Positions 52,227-63,451 of a DNA stretch of 64,000 nt are shown piece after piece. This DNA comes from Margaritifera margaritifera (lineage: Eukaryota > Mollusca > Bivalvia > Unionida > Margaritiferidae). The notes beneath the pieces are model-generated. The model saw nothing but the letters and a program-made list of their open reading frames with translations. It made no database searches and was not told the DNA's origin. Numbering within the stretch: the stretch's first letter is position 1; the number at the start of each line of letters is the position of its first letter. The position numbers and the translations under genes were made by a program. Location: NCBI GenBank assembly GCA_029931535.1, contig JAQPZY010001621.1:5740001-5804000 (forward strand). The letters are read 5' to 3'.

Positions 52227-53779
52227 TGTGCCGACTCTGGGCTCCAGTGAATTCCGTCCAGCTGGAACGACATCTCGTCCCTTTTCCCGGTGTACAAAGC
52301 TTTCACCCCCTCAATTTGAATTTTGGATATACTCTCGTTTAATTTGGATAGATTGAACGCTTCTGCTGGTTTCTTTGATTGTAGAGTTTGCGAAATTGGA
52401 ATTCTTGCTACGAAAATCTCGGAGTTAGGGAATCTCCCCCGAGTAGTTCTCAGCAGTTCTTTCATTGATTGACCTACCATATTTGTGTTTGCATTTTCCC
52501 TCTCATTAGTGCCCACGTGAATAATGATTCTTTTAGGTTTTTCTTGATATCGATAATTTCTTACTAAATCAAGTACATGTTTTATTTTTGCACCAGGGTA
52601 CGCCTCTACCTGTACATTTTTGTCCTTCAAATTCGTAAAGCGAGCAAGATTTGAGTCCCCGATTATCAGATCTGCGTTGGTAATTCTAGGTATGTCCCAG
52701 TCCGATTTAGGGTTAGTGTGCCTCGTAACTCTGCCTGCTTTAGATGGTGAGATAACTATAGATGCATATGTCAACTTCGGGATCGTCGGAGATGTATTTC
52801 GTGACCCTTCCGGAGACAAAGACCGGCGCCCTGGTGAGCGACTCCGTCTTGGTGACGGTGACCTTGACCTTACCACTTTGTCCAATATATTTAAGGCGGG
52901 GACAGACAGACATCTGGACAGACGAGTTATAGAATTTAATGCAGCAGTTACGCCGTTTGCTAGGGGGCTAGATGGATTATTGAACATTTTCTTCTCTAAC
53001 GATCGTCTTACCTTTTTCTGGTCAGAACCCTGTTTTTTGTGCCTTTTGGGGGTGTTAATGGGATTAGAATCGTAAGAGTCTGAGATACGTCTTTTGGATG
53101 GTGTCCGGATTGGTTGCGAGTCCAAAATTTGTAATGGCTGAAACCGATTACTCAGCGTAATTGTGGGTTCCAGGGGCTGCTTTTTAGGGGTAGTTTTACG
53201 TGGGTTTTTATAGGGCGACTTATAGGTTTCTTGGGTGTTAGCGGGAGGACGAAGATTGGTTTTTGATTGATTTATTTTCCGATTGTTCGGCGTTATCGGC
53301 AAAAGTGACCGTATAATCTCTTTATATTCCTGGATCGTTTCAAAACGTAATCTCCTCTTTAAATTATTTTTCCCCCAGTCAAGCGCCTGGTTGGAAAGGG
53401 CTCTAATAGTAAACTCGGAAAAGTCTAAACCGACAATCATTCCCAAAAGTTCCGAAATCCTGTCTTTGTAGTGTTTGCATAGAGTCTGAGCGACCTTAGT
53501 AGCCCACATTCTGTTTAAACCCAGTAATTCGTTCTTCAGTGTCGAATTCGACTGAGCTGGTTTAAGAAAATTGTCCAAGAGCTTTACCTGTTGGTCAAAA
53601 CCGTTCGTACGATAATTGCCTAGCGTTTGTGGTGTGAGGATTTTTAAGTGGTGCAAAGCCTGCAAAATTTGATAAAACAGTTTAATGAAGTGGCTATTTG
53701 GATTTTGTCTTTCTTGCCTGTTAGTAAAGAAACTCTGGCGCCCACCTCTATTCATTTTCAAAGCGTGATTGGGATGCAT
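52142..53779 (-). CDS. PLE ORF1, SGNH hydrolase protein (E8)
   Basis: 545 codons, S270 and T206. Slippery heptamer and SGNH blocks intact, so this is one of the copies with every coding feature complete. Confidence 0.86.
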   Translation of the reverse strand: MHPNHALKMNRGGRQSFFTNRQERQNPNSHFIKLFYQILQALHHLKILTPQTLGNYRTNGFDQQVKLLDNFLKPAQSNSTLKNELLGLNRMWATKVAQTLCKHYKDRISELLGMIVGLDFSEFTIRALSNQALDWGKNNLKRRLRFETIQEYKEIIRSLLPITPNNRKINQSKTNLRPPANTQETYKSPYKNPRKTTPKKQPLEPTITLSNRFQPLQILDSQPIRTPSKRRISDSYDSNPINTPKRHKKQGSDQKKVRRSLEKKMFNNPSSPLANGVTAALNSITRLSRCLSVPALNILDKVVRSRSPSPRRSRSPGRRSLSPEGSRNTSPTIPKLTYASIVISPSKAGRVTRHTNPKSDWDIPRITNADLIIGDSNLARFTNLKDKNVQVEAYPGAKIKHVLDLVRNYRYQEKPKRIIIHVGTNERENANTNMVGQSMKELLRTTRGRFPNSEIFVARIPISQTLQSKKPAEAFNLSKLNESISKIQIEGVKALYTGKRDEMSFQLDGIHWSPESAQCILDGWYAQMHAIKQGFQQVQKTVVRS

Positions 53780-54507
53780 GAATGAATGAATAAATGAATG
53801 AATGAATGAATGAAAAAAAATAGTCAGTGAATGCCACCACCAATAAAATAAAATTTGAAGTGAAATTATAGAAACCAACAAATGAATGAACGAATGAAAA
53901 TATAACACAATGTTCAATAAATATAGACAAAATGTCCTCCGGATACAAGGACTCTGTGATTGAATCTATCTCTATTAATTATGGTGAGAAAAGCCGGGAT
54001 AAATAAATGTACTTATCTTTTTTCGGCAGTTAACCAGGCGATGGATCCTTTTTCCTGGCTCTCCTCCTCTGAATTAATCCAATACGAATCACTTTTCCAA
54101 AAACACAAAAGAATGTTTGTCAAACGGCCCTTGTTACGCCTATGAGGGCGAAACTAAATTCGTCTTAAACCTTTTAGGCGATTTGTCAACTTGGCGCCAG
54201 TATGCAACATATACACTGAATGATTGGTCCAAAATTCCTACACTGATAGAGCGATGATGAATTGCCGCCGGCCTGTATGTATCTCCGATAAATCTGAAAA
54301 GTAATCAGTGTTTAAAGACTGTCTCCCAAAAAAAATTTTTTTAGAAGAAGAAAGTTGGTCAACAAAAATATTTTTTTGGTTTTTATAGTTTTTTTTGTTT
54401 TTTTTTTCCTTTTTTGTGATCAATTATATACAATAATGTCAATAAAACAACGAAATGTCAAATAAACCCTTGTCAACTACTAAACATATCCAGCTACTAT
54501 CCGTATC

Positions 54508-54546
54508 GTCACTAGGCCTTTCGGCGTATTGCCTTCGTCAGGTGAC
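54508..54546 (-). ncRNA. Hammerhead ribozyme (E8)
   Basis: Core identical to E1. Confidence 0.75.
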
Positions 54547-55120
54547 TAGAACAAGTCTGAGGGGCTGTGTGTGATGTTCGGGTATTTATGCTCTGACCTT
54601 ATCCCCCCTCCCTCCCCTACTCAAGGTTGTCTGCCTTCATTTGTCAATGTGTTTTGAGAGCACGCTTTTTAACGCGTGCCGCTAGAGTCAATTCCAATCA
54701 AATCAATTAGTGCGCACCTGTCGGTTCGGTCGTAAACAAAAGAATAAGTGCACACCTGGCAGCAGCATAAGCGATACCATAGTGGTCACTTGAAAAAGAA
54801 CCATGTGTGCACCCCATTATTCCCCACTGAAGCCAAAAAATTGTCGGTCTGAGTACTTATGAATCACATCATACCGACTGTTTTCAAATTTTCATTGTTT
54901 GCGCTTAAATGTTACAGTTTTAAGCGAGTAGGAAAATTGCTTACAATTTTTCGTTAGTCTAAACTCACTGAAAAGTAAAAAACTCATGAAAAAATTAAAG
55001 ACAGCTAATTTGTCCCGCTTTTTGTATTTATATTAGCCAGGGAATATAGTGAGGTTACCTACACTAGTTATACTGTTCAAAATTCGTGCCATATTAATAA
55101 TAAGCATAATAATAATACTC

Positions 55121-55151
<31 letters not shown>

Positions 55152-55415
55152 ATCATAATCATAATAATAATCCTATTATTAGTCGTATCAGCATTCCTTA
55201 TCATAAAAAAGGAGTATGTAATTATAAACCCTATCTGTTTTACATCACACAGCCCCTGGATAGTAGCATATATTAATCTATTCCTTAACATAACGGATCA
55301 TGTGTTTTACTAGGGAGTGCTGTTTACTACCTTTCACTGAGCCCTAGGAGACTGTTCCGATGAAATACCAAACTGACACTTAGTATATGTGTTTCACAGG
55401 GGTTATGATTCGACT

Positions 55416-55433
55416 TTAGGGTTAGGGTTAGGG
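55416..55433 (+). repeat. (TTAGGG)3 linker, E8 to E9
   Basis: Standard junction; the Y segment to its right has AAAACGG in place of AAAATGG, shared with the next unit. Confidence 0.95.
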
Positions 55434-55571
55434 TTATAATTAGCTAATAAAACGGAAAATATAGCATTGTAAGGAGGTGGCGAAACCCTGGCACTCGCAG
55501 AGTTAGGTTTTAAATGTAGGATGGGAGTTTGTAAACTCCCACGTGCACTGGCCTAGGGAGAATTACTCGCG

Positions 55572-57839
55572 CTACCTCCTTATTTTGTTTCTAATTAGAA
55601 GGTCGCATAGGTTTTTGTTCTTCCGATATGCCGTTACGAGTTTTTGACGATAAATCTGAGGGAAGTCTTTCTGAATTTTAATGTATCCTTCTCTAATCAA
55701 TTTGGCTGCAAGAGTAGCTTTAGTGTTGTATGTAATAACGAACGGTATAATGTCTACCGTTTCTTCGTGCAAATTAAGACCGAGCGGGCTAATCGTTCCT
55801 AGTTTTTTGATCCAATAATCCTCTCTTTTGGTGAGATTTTCCTTATTTACCACCATTTCAATGGGAATGATTGAACAGTCGTCCAAAGAGTGTCCATCGC
55901 TATTAAAATGATTGGAAATGGATTTATTTTCCTTATGAACTATGTCAAAACGGTGTCTCGTAAAACGATCTCTAAGTGTCAGAGTGGTTTGTCCTACATA
56001 TTGTTTACCGCATGCATCGCATGTAATCAGGTAAATGATGTTCCTGGAGTCACACGATAAGTTTTGCTTGATTAAAAAAGTTTGATTATTCGTATGACTG
56101 GTGAAACTGTTTGTTTCCCTAAAAAATGGGCATGTCGCGCATCGTCTACCTTGACATGACATAGCTTTCCCTAAAGTATGAATGTCACCCCTAAGTTCAT
56201 TTAAAGTAGTATTTTTGATTAGTCTGAGAAATCGTTTGGAGTAACCCCTACCCCTCAAAGTTCTGAATAGTGTGTTACTGGCCCTCTGAAAGTCCTCAAT
56301 TCTTGTGCATAGCCTGTGGAATCTAATTATTTGAGATTTTAGAATTCCCGTAAATGTATGTCTAGGATGGAATGAAGATTTATGGAGTAACTGGTGTGTG
56401 TCGGTGGGTTTAAAATAAACTTTCGAAGCAAGTTTTCCCGTCATTTCAAAATCTGGCCCTTTAAAAATGGTCGTATCTAAAAAATCCACCGAACTCTCCT
56501 TCACATTTGCCTTCAATTTGACCGACGGGTGGAAACTGTTTAAAATCGAGAAAAATGCATCAAATTTCTTTCGTGAAAAAGTCCAAATTAAAAAGATGTC
56601 ATCCAAAAATCTCAGGTAAACTAGGGGTAGATAATCACACCTTTTGAAAACTTCTTTCTCCCATTCGGCCATAAAGATATTGGCGTAACTAGGGGCAAAT
56701 TTTTTGCCCATGGCGGTCCCTGAGATTTGTAGGTACCATTTTCCATTAAATTCAAAGTCATTATTAACCAGACCAAGTTTCAATAGTTCTAAAATTTCTA
56801 GGTCTGGTCTTTTCGGGTCGGGGTTACTCAAGAAACAATTCCGTACTGCTTTTAAGCCGTCCTTGTTGTCGATATTAGTGTACATGCTTTCTACGTCTAA
56901 AGTAACGAGAAGACTGTCTTTTGGAATTATGATGTGCCTAATTTTATCTAAAAAGTCGTTCGTATCTCGGAGATATGCTGGATGTTTCGTCGCTAAAGGT
57001 GCTAAAAACGAATCCACGTATTCTGAAATTTGATAAGATTCGCTCCCCACATCCGACACGATAGGTCTACCCTGTGGAATTTTGAACGGAATAGACCAAG
57101 TTTCTGGTTCTTTATGAATTTTTGGCAAAGTGTACATGTGTCTCGGTCTGGGGTTATCGGGTGGGGTTAGGTAAGCTGCTTGTTTCTTATTGATGTATCT
57201 ATTTTTCACCAATCTGTGTACAATCAGTGTAATCTTTTTTCCGGTTTCGGGATAAATCGGGTTATGTATTTGTCTGTAATGTTTCTCATTACTTAGTTGT
57301 TGATGTATTTCCTGTATATAGTCCTCTGTATCTAAAATGACTGTGGCCGAACCTTTATCGGCTTTCCTTATCACAATATTTTTATCTTCTTTTAGAGTTT
57401 TTATTGAAGCAAATTCTTCTTGAGTTAGATTTGGTTTTTCTGTTTCATATTTCCATTGTGAAATTTGTTTAAAAACTCCATCCGTAATGTTTCTAATGGT
57501 TGTTGGAAAAGTGGAAGGTGGAGGGCACCATTCGCTTTTTGCCACAAACGGGACTCTCTCCGATTTGCTTTTCAAATGAAAGAAATTAGTTATCATTAGT
57601 TTTCTAGTAAATTCTTTCACCGGTTGAGTGATTGTCGCTACATCCACATATCTCGGAGTCGGAACGAATTTTAAGCCTTTATTTAAAACTGAAAATTCTA
57701 TTTCTGTGAGTCTCCTAGAGCTCAGGTTTACAACTGTTTTCCCTAGTTGTTTTGTTAACTCCTTACTACCGTTTTCTGAACCTGCTGAAAACCCTGCTTG
57801 ATAGCGTGCATCTGTGCGTACCAACCGTCCAGAATGCAC
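55572..57839 (-). CDS. PLE ORF2 RT-GIY-YIG (E9)
   Basis: 755 codons, P287 and M466, with N705 in place of the S of E8. Catalytic residues intact. Confidence 0.92.
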   Translation of the reverse strand: MHSGRLVRTDARYQAGFSAGSENGSKELTKQLGKTVVNLSSRRLTEIEFSVLNKGLKFVPTPRYVDVATITQPVKEFTRKLMITNFFHLKSKSERVPFVAKSEWCPPPSTFPTTIRNITDGVFKQISQWKYETEKPNLTQEEFASIKTLKEDKNIVIRKADKGSATVILDTEDYIQEIHQQLSNEKHYRQIHNPIYPETGKKITLIVHRLVKNRYINKKQAAYLTPPDNPRPRHMYTLPKIHKEPETWSIPFKIPQGRPIVSDVGSESYQISEYVDSFLAPLATKHPAYLRDTNDFLDKIRHIIIPKDSLLVTLDVESMYTNIDNKDGLKAVRNCFLSNPDPKRPDLEILELLKLGLVNNDFEFNGKWYLQISGTAMGKKFAPSYANIFMAEWEKEVFKRCDYLPLVYLRFLDDIFLIWTFSRKKFDAFFSILNSFHPSVKLKANVKESSVDFLDTTIFKGPDFEMTGKLASKVYFKPTDTHQLLHKSSFHPRHTFTGILKSQIIRFHRLCTRIEDFQRASNTLFRTLRGRGYSKRFLRLIKNTTLNELRGDIHTLGKAMSCQGRRCATCPFFRETNSFTSHTNNQTFLIKQNLSCDSRNIIYLITCDACGKQYVGQTTLTLRDRFTRHRFDIVHKENKSISNHFNSDGHSLDDCSIIPIEMVVNKENLTKREDYWIKKLGTISPLGLNLHEETVDIIPFVITYNTKATLAAKLIREGYIKIQKDFPQIYRQKLVTAYRKNKNLCDLLIRNKIRR

Positions 57840-59392
57840 TGTGCCGACTCTGGGCTCCAGTGAATTCCGTCCAGCTGGAACGACATCTCGTCCCTTTTCC
57901 CGGTGTACAAAGCTTTCACCCCCTCAATTTGAATTTTGGATATACTCTCGTTTAATTTGGATAGATTGAACGCTTCTGCTGGTTTCTTTGATTGTAGAGT
58001 TTGCGAAATTGGAATTCTTGCTACGAAAATCTCGGAGTTAGGGAATCTCCCCCGAGTAGTTCTCAGCAGTTCTTTCATTGATTGACCTACCATATTTGTG
58101 TTTGCATTTTCCCTCTCATTAGTGCCCACGTGAATAATGATTCTTTTAGGTTTTTCTTGATATCGATAATTTCTTACTAAATCAAGTACATGTTTTATTT
58201 TTGCACCAGGGTACGCCTCTACCTGTACATTTTTGTCCTTCAAATTCGTAAAGCGAGCAAGATTTGAGTCCCCGATTATCAGATCTGCGTTGGTAATTCT
58301 AGGTATGTCCCAGTCCGATTTAGGGTTAGTGTGCCTCGTAACTCTGCCTGCTTTAGATGGTGAGATAACTATAGATGCATATGTCAACTTCGGGATCGTC
58401 GGAGATGTATTTCGTGACCCTTCCGGAGACAAAGACCGGCGCCCTGGTGAGCGACTCCGTCTTGGTGACGGTGACCTTGACCTTACCACTTTGTCCAATA
58501 TATTTAAGGCGGGGACAGACAGACATCTGGACAGACGAGTTATAGAATTTAATGCAGCAGTTACGCCGTTTGCTAGGGGGCTAGATGGATTATTGAACAT
58601 TTTCTTCTCTAACGATCGTCTTACCTTTTTCTGGTCAGAACCCTGTTTTTTGTGCCTTTTGGGGGTGTTAATGGGATTAGAATCGTAAGAGTCTGAGATA
58701 CGTCTTTTGGATGGTGTCCGGATTGGTTGCGAGTCCAAAATTTGTAATGGCTGAAACCGATTACTCAGCGTAATTGTGGGTTCCAGGGGCTGCTTTTTAG
58801 GGGTAGTTTTACGTGGGTTTTTATAGGGCGACTTATAGGTTTCTTGGGTGTTAGCGGGAGGACGAAGATTGGTTTTTGATTGATTTATTTTCCGATTGTT
58901 CGGCGTTATCGGCAAAAGTGACCGTATAATCTCTTTATATTCCTGGATCGTTTCAAAACGTAATCTCCTCTTTAAATTATTTTTCCCCCAGTCAAGCGCC
59001 TGGTTGGAAAGGGCTCTAATAGTAAACTCGGAAAAGTCTAAACCGACAATCATTCCCAAAAGTTCCGAAATCCTGTCTTTGTAGTGTTTGCATAGAGTCT
59101 GAGCGACCTTAGTAGCCCACATTCTGTTTAAACCCAGTAATTCGTTCTTCAGTGTCGAATTCGACTGAGCTGGTTTAAGAAAATTGTCCAAGAGCTTTAC
59201 CTGTTGGTCAAAACCGTTCGTACGATAATTGCCTAGCGTTTGTGGTGTGAGGATTTTTAAGTGGTGCAAAGCCTGCAAAATTTGATAAAACAGTTTAATG
59301 AAGTGGCTATTTGGATTTTGTCTTTCTTGCCTGTTAGTAAAGAAACTCTGGCGCCCACCTCTATTCATTTTCAAAGCGTGATTGGGATGCAT
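57755..59392 (-). CDS. PLE ORF1, SGNH hydrolase protein (E9)
   Basis: Same protein as in E8; frame to the slippery site open. Confidence 0.86.
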   Translation of the reverse strand: MHPNHALKMNRGGRQSFFTNRQERQNPNSHFIKLFYQILQALHHLKILTPQTLGNYRTNGFDQQVKLLDNFLKPAQSNSTLKNELLGLNRMWATKVAQTLCKHYKDRISELLGMIVGLDFSEFTIRALSNQALDWGKNNLKRRLRFETIQEYKEIIRSLLPITPNNRKINQSKTNLRPPANTQETYKSPYKNPRKTTPKKQPLEPTITLSNRFQPLQILDSQPIRTPSKRRISDSYDSNPINTPKRHKKQGSDQKKVRRSLEKKMFNNPSSPLANGVTAALNSITRLSRCLSVPALNILDKVVRSRSPSPRRSRSPGRRSLSPEGSRNTSPTIPKLTYASIVISPSKAGRVTRHTNPKSDWDIPRITNADLIIGDSNLARFTNLKDKNVQVEAYPGAKIKHVLDLVRNYRYQEKPKRIIIHVGTNERENANTNMVGQSMKELLRTTRGRFPNSEIFVARIPISQTLQSKKPAEAFNLSKLNESISKIQIEGVKALYTGKRDEMSFQLDGIHWSPESAQCILDGWYAQMHAIKQGFQQVQKTVVRS

Positions 59393-60119
59393 GAATGAAT
59401 GAATAAATGAATGAATGAATGAATGAAAAAAAATAGTCAGTGAATGCCACCACCAATAAAATAAAATTTGAAGTGAAATTATAGAAACCAACAAATGAAT
59501 GAACGAATGAAAATATAACACAATGTTCAATAAATATAGACAAAATGTCCTCCGGATACAAGGACTCTGTGATTGAATCTATCTCTATTAATTATGGTGA
59601 GAAAAGCCGGGATAAATAAATGTACTTATCTTTTTTCGGCAGTTAACCAGGCGATGGATCCTTTTTCCTGGCTCTCCTCCTCTGAATTAATCCAATACGA
59701 ATCACTTTTCCAAAAACACAAAAGAATGTTTGTCAAACGGCCCTTGTTACGCCTATGAGGGCGAAACTAAATTCGTCTTAAACCTTTTAGGCGATTTGTC
59801 AACTTGGCGCCAGTATGCAACATATACACTGAATGATTGGTCCAAAATTCCTACACTGATAGAGCGATGATGAATTGCCGCCGGCCTGTATGTATCTCCG
59901 ATAAATCTGAAAAGTAATCAGTGTTTAAAGACTGTCTCCCAAAAAAAATTTTTTTAGAAGAAGAAAGTCGGTCAACAAAAATATTTTTTTTGGTTTTTAT
60001 AGTTGTTTTTGTTTTTTTTCTTTTTTTGTGATCAATTATATACAATAATGTCAATAAAACAACGAAATGTCAAATAAATCCTTGTCAACTACTAAACATA
60101 TCCAGCTACTATCCGTATC

Positions 60120-60158
60120 GTCACTAGGCCTTTCGGCGTATTGCCTTCGTCAGGTGAC
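60120..60158 (-). ncRNA. Hammerhead ribozyme (E9)
   Basis: Core identical to E1. Confidence 0.75.
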
Positions 60159-60732
60159 TAGAACAAGTCTGAGGGGCTGTGTGTGATGTTCGGGTATTTA
60201 TGCTCTGACCTTATCCCCCCTCCCTCCCCTACTCAAGGTTGTCTGCCTTCATTTGTCAATGTGTTTTGAGAGCACGCTTTTTAACGCGTGCCGCTAGAGT
60301 CAATTCCAATCAAATCAATTAGTGCGCACCTGTCGGTTCGGTCGTAAACAAAAGAATAAGTGCACACCTGGCAGCAGCATAAGCGATACCATAGTGGTCA
60401 CTTGAAAAAGAACCATGTGTGCACCCCATTATTCCCCACTGAAGCCAAAAAATTGTCGGTCTGAGTACTTATGAATCACATCATACCGACTGTTTTCAAA
60501 TTTTCATTGTTTGCGCTTAAATGTTACAGTTTTAAGCGAGTAGGAAAATTGCTTACAATTTTTCGTTAGTCTAAACTCACTGAAAAGTAAAAAACTCATG
60601 AAAAAATTAAAGACAGCTAATTTGTCCCGCTTTTTGTATTTATATTAGCCAGGGAATATAGTGAGGTTACCTACACTAGTTATACTGTTCAAAATTCGTG
60701 CCATATTAATAATAAGCATAATAATAATACTC

Positions 60733-60763
<31 letters not shown>

Positions 60764-61027
60764 ATCATAATCATAATAATAATCCTATTATTAGTCGTAT
60801 CAGCATTCCTTATCATAAAAAAGGAGTATGTAATTATAAACCCTATCTGTTTTACATCACACAGCCCCTGGATAGTAGCATATATTAATCTATTCCTTAA
60901 CATAACGGATCATGTGTTTTACTAGGGAGTGCTGTTTACTACCTTTCACTGAGCCCTAGGAGACTGTTCCGATGAAATACCAAACTGACACTTAGTATAT
61001 GTGTTTCACAGGGGTTATGATTCGACT

Positions 61028-61045
61028 TTAGGGTTAGGGTTAGGG
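61028..61045 (+). repeat. (TTAGGG)3 linker, E9 to E10
   Basis: Standard X-(TTAGGG)3-Y junction. Confidence 0.95.
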
Positions 61046-61183
61046 TTATAATTAGCTAATAAAACGGAAAATATAGCATTGTAAGGAGGTGGCGAAACCC
61101 TGGCACTCGCAGAGTTAGGTTTTAAATGTAGGATGGGAGTTTGTAAACTCCCACGTGCACTGGCCTAGGGAGAATTACTCGCG

Positions 61184-63451
61184 CTACCTCCTTATTTTGT
61201 TTCTAATTAGAAGGTCGCATAGGTTTTTGTTCTTCCGATATGCCGTTACGAGTTTTTGACGATAAATCTGAGGGAAGTCTTTCTGAATTTTAATGTATCC
61301 TTCTCTAATCAATTTGGCTGCAAGAGTAGCTTTAGTGTTGTATGTAATAACGAACGGTATAATGTCTACCGTTTCTTCGTGCAAATTAAGACCGAGCGGG
61401 CTAATCGTTCCTAGTTTTTTGATCCAATAATCCTCTCTTTTGGTGAGATTTTCCTTATTTACCACCATTTCAATGGGAATGATTGAACAGTCGTCCAAAG
61501 AGTGTCCATCGCTATTAAAATGATTGGAAATGGATTTATTTTCCTTATGAACTATGTCAAAACGGTGTCTCGTAAAACGATCTCTAAGTGTCAGAGTGGT
61601 TTGTCCTACATATTGTTTACCGCATGCATCGCATGTAATCAGGTAAATGATGTTCCTGGAGTCACACGATAAGTTTTGCTTGATTAAAAAAGTTTGATTA
61701 TTCGTATGACTGGTGAAACTGTTTGTTTCCCTAAAAAATGGGCATGTCGCGCATCGTCTACCTTGACATGACATAGCTTTCCCTAAAGTATGAATGTCAC
61801 CCCTAAGTTCATTTAAAGTAGTATTTTTGATTAGTCTGAGAAATCGTTTGGAGTAACCCCTACCCCTCAAAGTTCTGAATAGTGTGTTACTGGCCCTCTG
61901 AAAGTCCTCAATTCTTGTGCATAGCCTGTGGAATCTAATTATTTGAGATTTTAGAATTCCCGTAAATGTATGTCTAGGATGGAATGAAGATTTATGGAGT
62001 AACTGGTGTGTGTCGGTGGGTTTAAAATAAACTTTCGAAGCAAGTTTTCCCGTCATTTCAAAATCTGGCCCTTTAAAAATGGTCGTATCTAAAAAATCCA
62101 CCGAACTCTCCTTCACATTTGCCTTCAATTTGACCGACGGGTGGAAACTGTTTAAAATCGAGAAAAATGCATCAAATTTCTTTCGTGAAAAAGTCCAAAT
62201 TAAAAAGATGTCATCCAAAAATCTCAGGTAAACTAGGGGTAGATAATCACACCTTTTGAAAACTTCTTTCTCCCATTCGGCCATAAAGATATTGGCGTAA
62301 CTAGGGGCAAATTTTTTGCCCATGGCGGTCCCTGAGATTTGTAGGTACCATTTTCCATTAAATTCAAAGTCATTATTAACCAGACCAAGTTTCAATAGTT
62401 CTAAAATTTCTAGGTCTGGTCTTTTCGGGTCGGGGTTACTCAAGAAACAATTCCGTACTGCTTTTAAGCCGTCCTTGTTGTCGATATTAGTGTACATGCT
62501 TTCTACGTCTAAAGTAACGAGAAGACTGTCTTTTGGAATTATGATGTGCCTAATTTTATCTAAAAAGTCGTTCGTATCTCGGAGATATGCTGGATGTTTC
62601 GTCGCTAAAGGTGCTAAAAACGAATCCACGTATTCTGAAATTTGATAAGATTCGCTCCCCACATCCGACACGATAGGTCTACCCTGTGGAATTTTGAACG
62701 GAATAGACCAAGTTTCTGGTTCTTTATGAATTTTTGGCAAAGTGTACATGTGTCTCGGTCTGGGGTTATCGGGTGGGGTTAGGTAAGCTGCTTGTTTCTT
62801 ATTGATGTATCTATTTTTCACCAATCTGTGTACAATCAGTGTAATCTTTTTTCCGGTTTCGGGATAAATCGGGTTATGTATTTGTCTGTAATGTTTCTCA
62901 TTACTTAGTTGTTGATGTATTTCCTGTATATAGTCCTCTGTATCTAAAATGACTGTGGCCGAACCTTTATCGGCTTTCCTTATCACAATATTTTTATCTT
63001 CTTTTAGAGTTTTTATTGAAGCAAATTCTTCTTGAGTTAGATTTGGTTTTTCTGTTTCATATTTCCATTGTGAAATTTGTTTAAAAACTCCATCCGTAAT
63101 GTTTCTAATGGTTGTTGGAAAAGTGGAAGGTGGAGGGCACCATTCGCTTTTTGCCACAAACGGGACTCTCTCCGATTTGCTTTTCAAATGAAAGAAATTA
63201 GTTATCATTAGTTTTCTAGTAAATTCTTTCACCGGTTGAGTGATTGTCGCTACATCCACATATCTCGGAGTCGGAACGAATTTTAAGCCTTTATTTAAAA
63301 CTGAAAATTCTATTTCTGTGAGTCTCCTAGAGCTCAGGTTTACAACTGTTTTCCCTAGTTGTTTTGTTAACTCCTTACTACCGTTTTCTGAACCTGCTGA
63401 AAACCCTGCTTGATAGCGTGCATCTGTGCGTACCAACCGTCCAGAATGCAC
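61184..63451 (-). CDS. PLE ORF2 RT-GIY-YIG (E10)
   Basis: Protein identical to that of E9. Confidence 0.92.
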   Translation of the reverse strand: MHSGRLVRTDARYQAGFSAGSENGSKELTKQLGKTVVNLSSRRLTEIEFSVLNKGLKFVPTPRYVDVATITQPVKEFTRKLMITNFFHLKSKSERVPFVAKSEWCPPPSTFPTTIRNITDGVFKQISQWKYETEKPNLTQEEFASIKTLKEDKNIVIRKADKGSATVILDTEDYIQEIHQQLSNEKHYRQIHNPIYPETGKKITLIVHRLVKNRYINKKQAAYLTPPDNPRPRHMYTLPKIHKEPETWSIPFKIPQGRPIVSDVGSESYQISEYVDSFLAPLATKHPAYLRDTNDFLDKIRHIIIPKDSLLVTLDVESMYTNIDNKDGLKAVRNCFLSNPDPKRPDLEILELLKLGLVNNDFEFNGKWYLQISGTAMGKKFAPSYANIFMAEWEKEVFKRCDYLPLVYLRFLDDIFLIWTFSRKKFDAFFSILNSFHPSVKLKANVKESSVDFLDTTIFKGPDFEMTGKLASKVYFKPTDTHQLLHKSSFHPRHTFTGILKSQIIRFHRLCTRIEDFQRASNTLFRTLRGRGYSKRFLRLIKNTTLNELRGDIHTLGKAMSCQGRRCATCPFFRETNSFTSHTNNQTFLIKQNLSCDSRNIIYLITCDACGKQYVGQTTLTLRDRFTRHRFDIVHKENKSISNHFNSDGHSLDDCSIIPIEMVVNKENLTKREDYWIKKLGTISPLGLNLHEETVDIIPFVITYNTKATLAAKLIREGYIKIQKDFPQIYRQKLVTAYRKNKNLCDLLIRNKIRR

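Larger units (their letters stand above)
49821..55415 (-). mobile_element. Penelope-like retroelement E8, full length
   Basis: First of a third block (E8-E10) marked by P287 and M466 in ORF2. The leader T run is short and broken by G, unlike that of its left neighbours. Confidence 0.92.
55434..61027 (-). mobile_element. Penelope-like retroelement E9, full length
   Basis: Sister of E8 and E10. The leader tract reads GTTGTTTTTG, a private variant. Confidence 0.92.
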